From DATMXT01 sp035560415 (GTDB taxonomy: Bacteria > Bacillota > Clostridia > Oscillospirales > Feifaniaceae), in assembly GCA_035560415.1 (NCBI GenBank), contig DATMZG010000022.1:1-6397 (forward strand): a DNA stretch of 6,397 nucleotides, written 5' to 3'. The first letter of the stretch is position 1; each line of letters begins with the position of its first letter. Below are positions 6,204 through 6,397 of the stretch, piece after piece. The notes below the pieces were generated by a model, which did no database searches, had not been told where the DNA came from, and was given only the letters and a program-made list of their open reading frames with translations. Both the position numbers and the translations under genes were made by a program.

Positions 6204-6243
6204 CCGCATATGCGTTCGCCCGCAGGGCGAAAATCGCATGCGG
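6204..6243. repeat. 40-base bulged hairpin, repeat copy 1
   Basis: The minus-strand sequence can fold as CCGCAT/ATGCGG, then GCG/CGC, then TTCGCCC/GGGCGAA closed by a TGC triloop, with a 3-base and a 2-base bulge: about 16 base pairs in all. No U-tract follows on either strand, so it is not a standard intrinsic terminator. It could be a cruciform, an RNA processing site or a mobile-element-like fold. Confidence 0.6.
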
Positions 6244-6276
6244 AATTAAAACAAGTAAAATAGCCGCTCTGCGTTT

Positions 6277-6285
6277 ATTATACCA
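6277..6285 (-). promoter_or_regulatory. Extended -10 promoter in repeat copy 2
   Basis: TGG-TATAAT is present on the minus strand exactly 111 bp from its counterpart in copy 1. A transcript starting here would run through the hairpin and palindrome of copy 1 before reaching the 251-aa gene, so its leader would be about 240 nt. Confidence 0.5.
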
Positions 6286-6306
6286 CAAGCGCCGGGCGCA
6301 AAGTGG
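6283..6306. promoter_or_regulatory. Hyphenated palindrome abutting the -10 box, repeat copy 2
   Basis: Same arrangement as in copy 1 (CCAC/GTGG outer arms, GCGCC-G-GGCGC core). The single change, at 6300, falls between inner and outer arms, so dyad symmetry is kept. Confidence 0.5.
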
Positions 6307-6314
6307 GATAATGG

Positions 6315-6354
6315 TCGCATATGCGTTCGCCCGCAGGGCGAAAATCGCATGCGG
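6315..6354. repeat. 40-base bulged hairpin, repeat copy 2
   Basis: Same fold as in copy 1. The first base has changed from C to T (6315), which turns the outermost pair into a wobble in plus-strand RNA; all other stem bases are unchanged. Confidence 0.6.
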
Positions 6355-6371
6355 AATTTAATCAGGTATAA

Positions 6372-6397
6372 TAGCCGCTCTGCGGATAGTATACCAC
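6372..6397. repeat. 111-bp tandem repeat, copy 3 (partial, cut by the window edge)
   Basis: TAGCCGCTCTGCG recurs exactly 111 bp after copy 2 begins, followed by a changed -10 box. Only 26 bases are in the window, so the total number of copies cannot be known from here. Confidence 0.75.
6388..6396 (-). promoter_or_regulatory. Extended -10 promoter in repeat copy 3
   Basis: The minus strand reads TGG-TATACT, with one mismatch to TATAAT, in the same phase as in copies 1 and 2. The flanking bases have changed but the box and its TGn extension remain, which hints at selection for promoter function. Confidence 0.45.

Larger units (their letters stand above)
6150..6260. repeat. 111-bp tandem repeat, copy 1
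   Basis: The unit begins TAGCCGCTCTGCG and ends in an AT-rich linker. By eye it differs from copy 2 at only 6 of 111 positions, four of them in the last 20 bases, so the core is almost invariant. In order on the plus strand it holds the nonamer CCGCTCTGC, a minus-strand extended -10 box, a GC-rich hyphenated palindrome, and a 40-base hairpin. The 111-bp period is a multiple of three, which keeps incidental reading frames open through the array; I do not think it is translated. Confidence 0.9.
6261..6371. repeat. 111-bp tandem repeat, copy 2
   Basis: Second full unit, directly joined to copy 1 without spacer. Two substitutions fall in the structured core (6300, in the palindrome, and 6315, at the base of the hairpin stem); the rest are in the AT-rich linker. 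The linker change near 6366-6371 creates a plus-strand TATAAT-like hexamer, probably by chance. Confidence 0.9.

Noticed and set aside
5882..6361. Plus-strand open frame encoding two 37-residue repeats, and matching minus-strand short frames (about 6088-6288)
   Set aside because: The repeats arise because 111 is a multiple of three, leaving frames open on both strands. The peptides are Arg/Lys/Ala-rich with no plausible fold, and the DNA holds promoter boxes and hairpins.
6089..6397. CRISPR array
   Set aside because: The copies are 111 bp long and directly joined, with no unique spacers between short repeats, and no cas gene is present.

Overview
The window looks like chromosomal DNA from a fairly high-GC member of the Clostridia (Bacillota), perhaps an Oscillospiraceae-type gut bacterium. 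The basis is indirect: purine-rich Shine-Dalgarno sites, a WG-repeat lipoprotein, a membrane-bound EAL protein with a degenerate GGDEF domain, and an HdeD-like (DUF308) membrane protein. No rRNA, tRNA, transposase, integrase or CRISPR array is visible. All five genes I accept lie on the minus strand, so transcription runs from the right end of the window to the left.

Right end (about 6031-6397): non-coding, made of a tandem 111-bp repeat. There are two near-identical full copies, a partial copy running off the window, and a decayed stub. Each recognisable copy has an extended -10 box (TGG-TATAAT or TGG-TATACT) pointing leftwards into the genes. Full copies also carry a GC-rich hyphenated palindrome directly upstream of the -10 box and a long bulged hairpin. 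The array therefore looks like stacked leftward promoters.

Centre (2825-6030): three overlapping genes that look like one translationally coupled operon. They are an unrecognised 251-aa protein; a 437-aa fusion of a six-helix HdeD/DUF308-like membrane domain to what appears to be a circularly permuted papain-fold (YiiX/LRAT-like) domain with His256 and Cys382; and a 390-aa lipoprotein built of WG repeats. Overlaps are 26 bp and 11 bp. The set suggests a membrane-associated function of unknown chemistry. A GNAT acetyltransferase follows after 78 bp and may be co-transcribed.

Left part (15-2218): an AT-rich 284-bp intergenic region holds two candidate sigma-70-type promoters, a 21-bp direct repeat and two inverted repeats. 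It precedes a 639-aa membrane protein with a catalytically degenerate GGDEF domain and an intact EAL domain, a predicted cyclic-di-GMP phosphodiesterase. The motif GCAGAGCGG lies just downstream of a -10 box both here and in the 111-bp repeats, a weak hint of shared control. The most unusual items are the promoter-bearing tandem repeat and the DUF308/permuted-papain fusion with its two overlapping partners.
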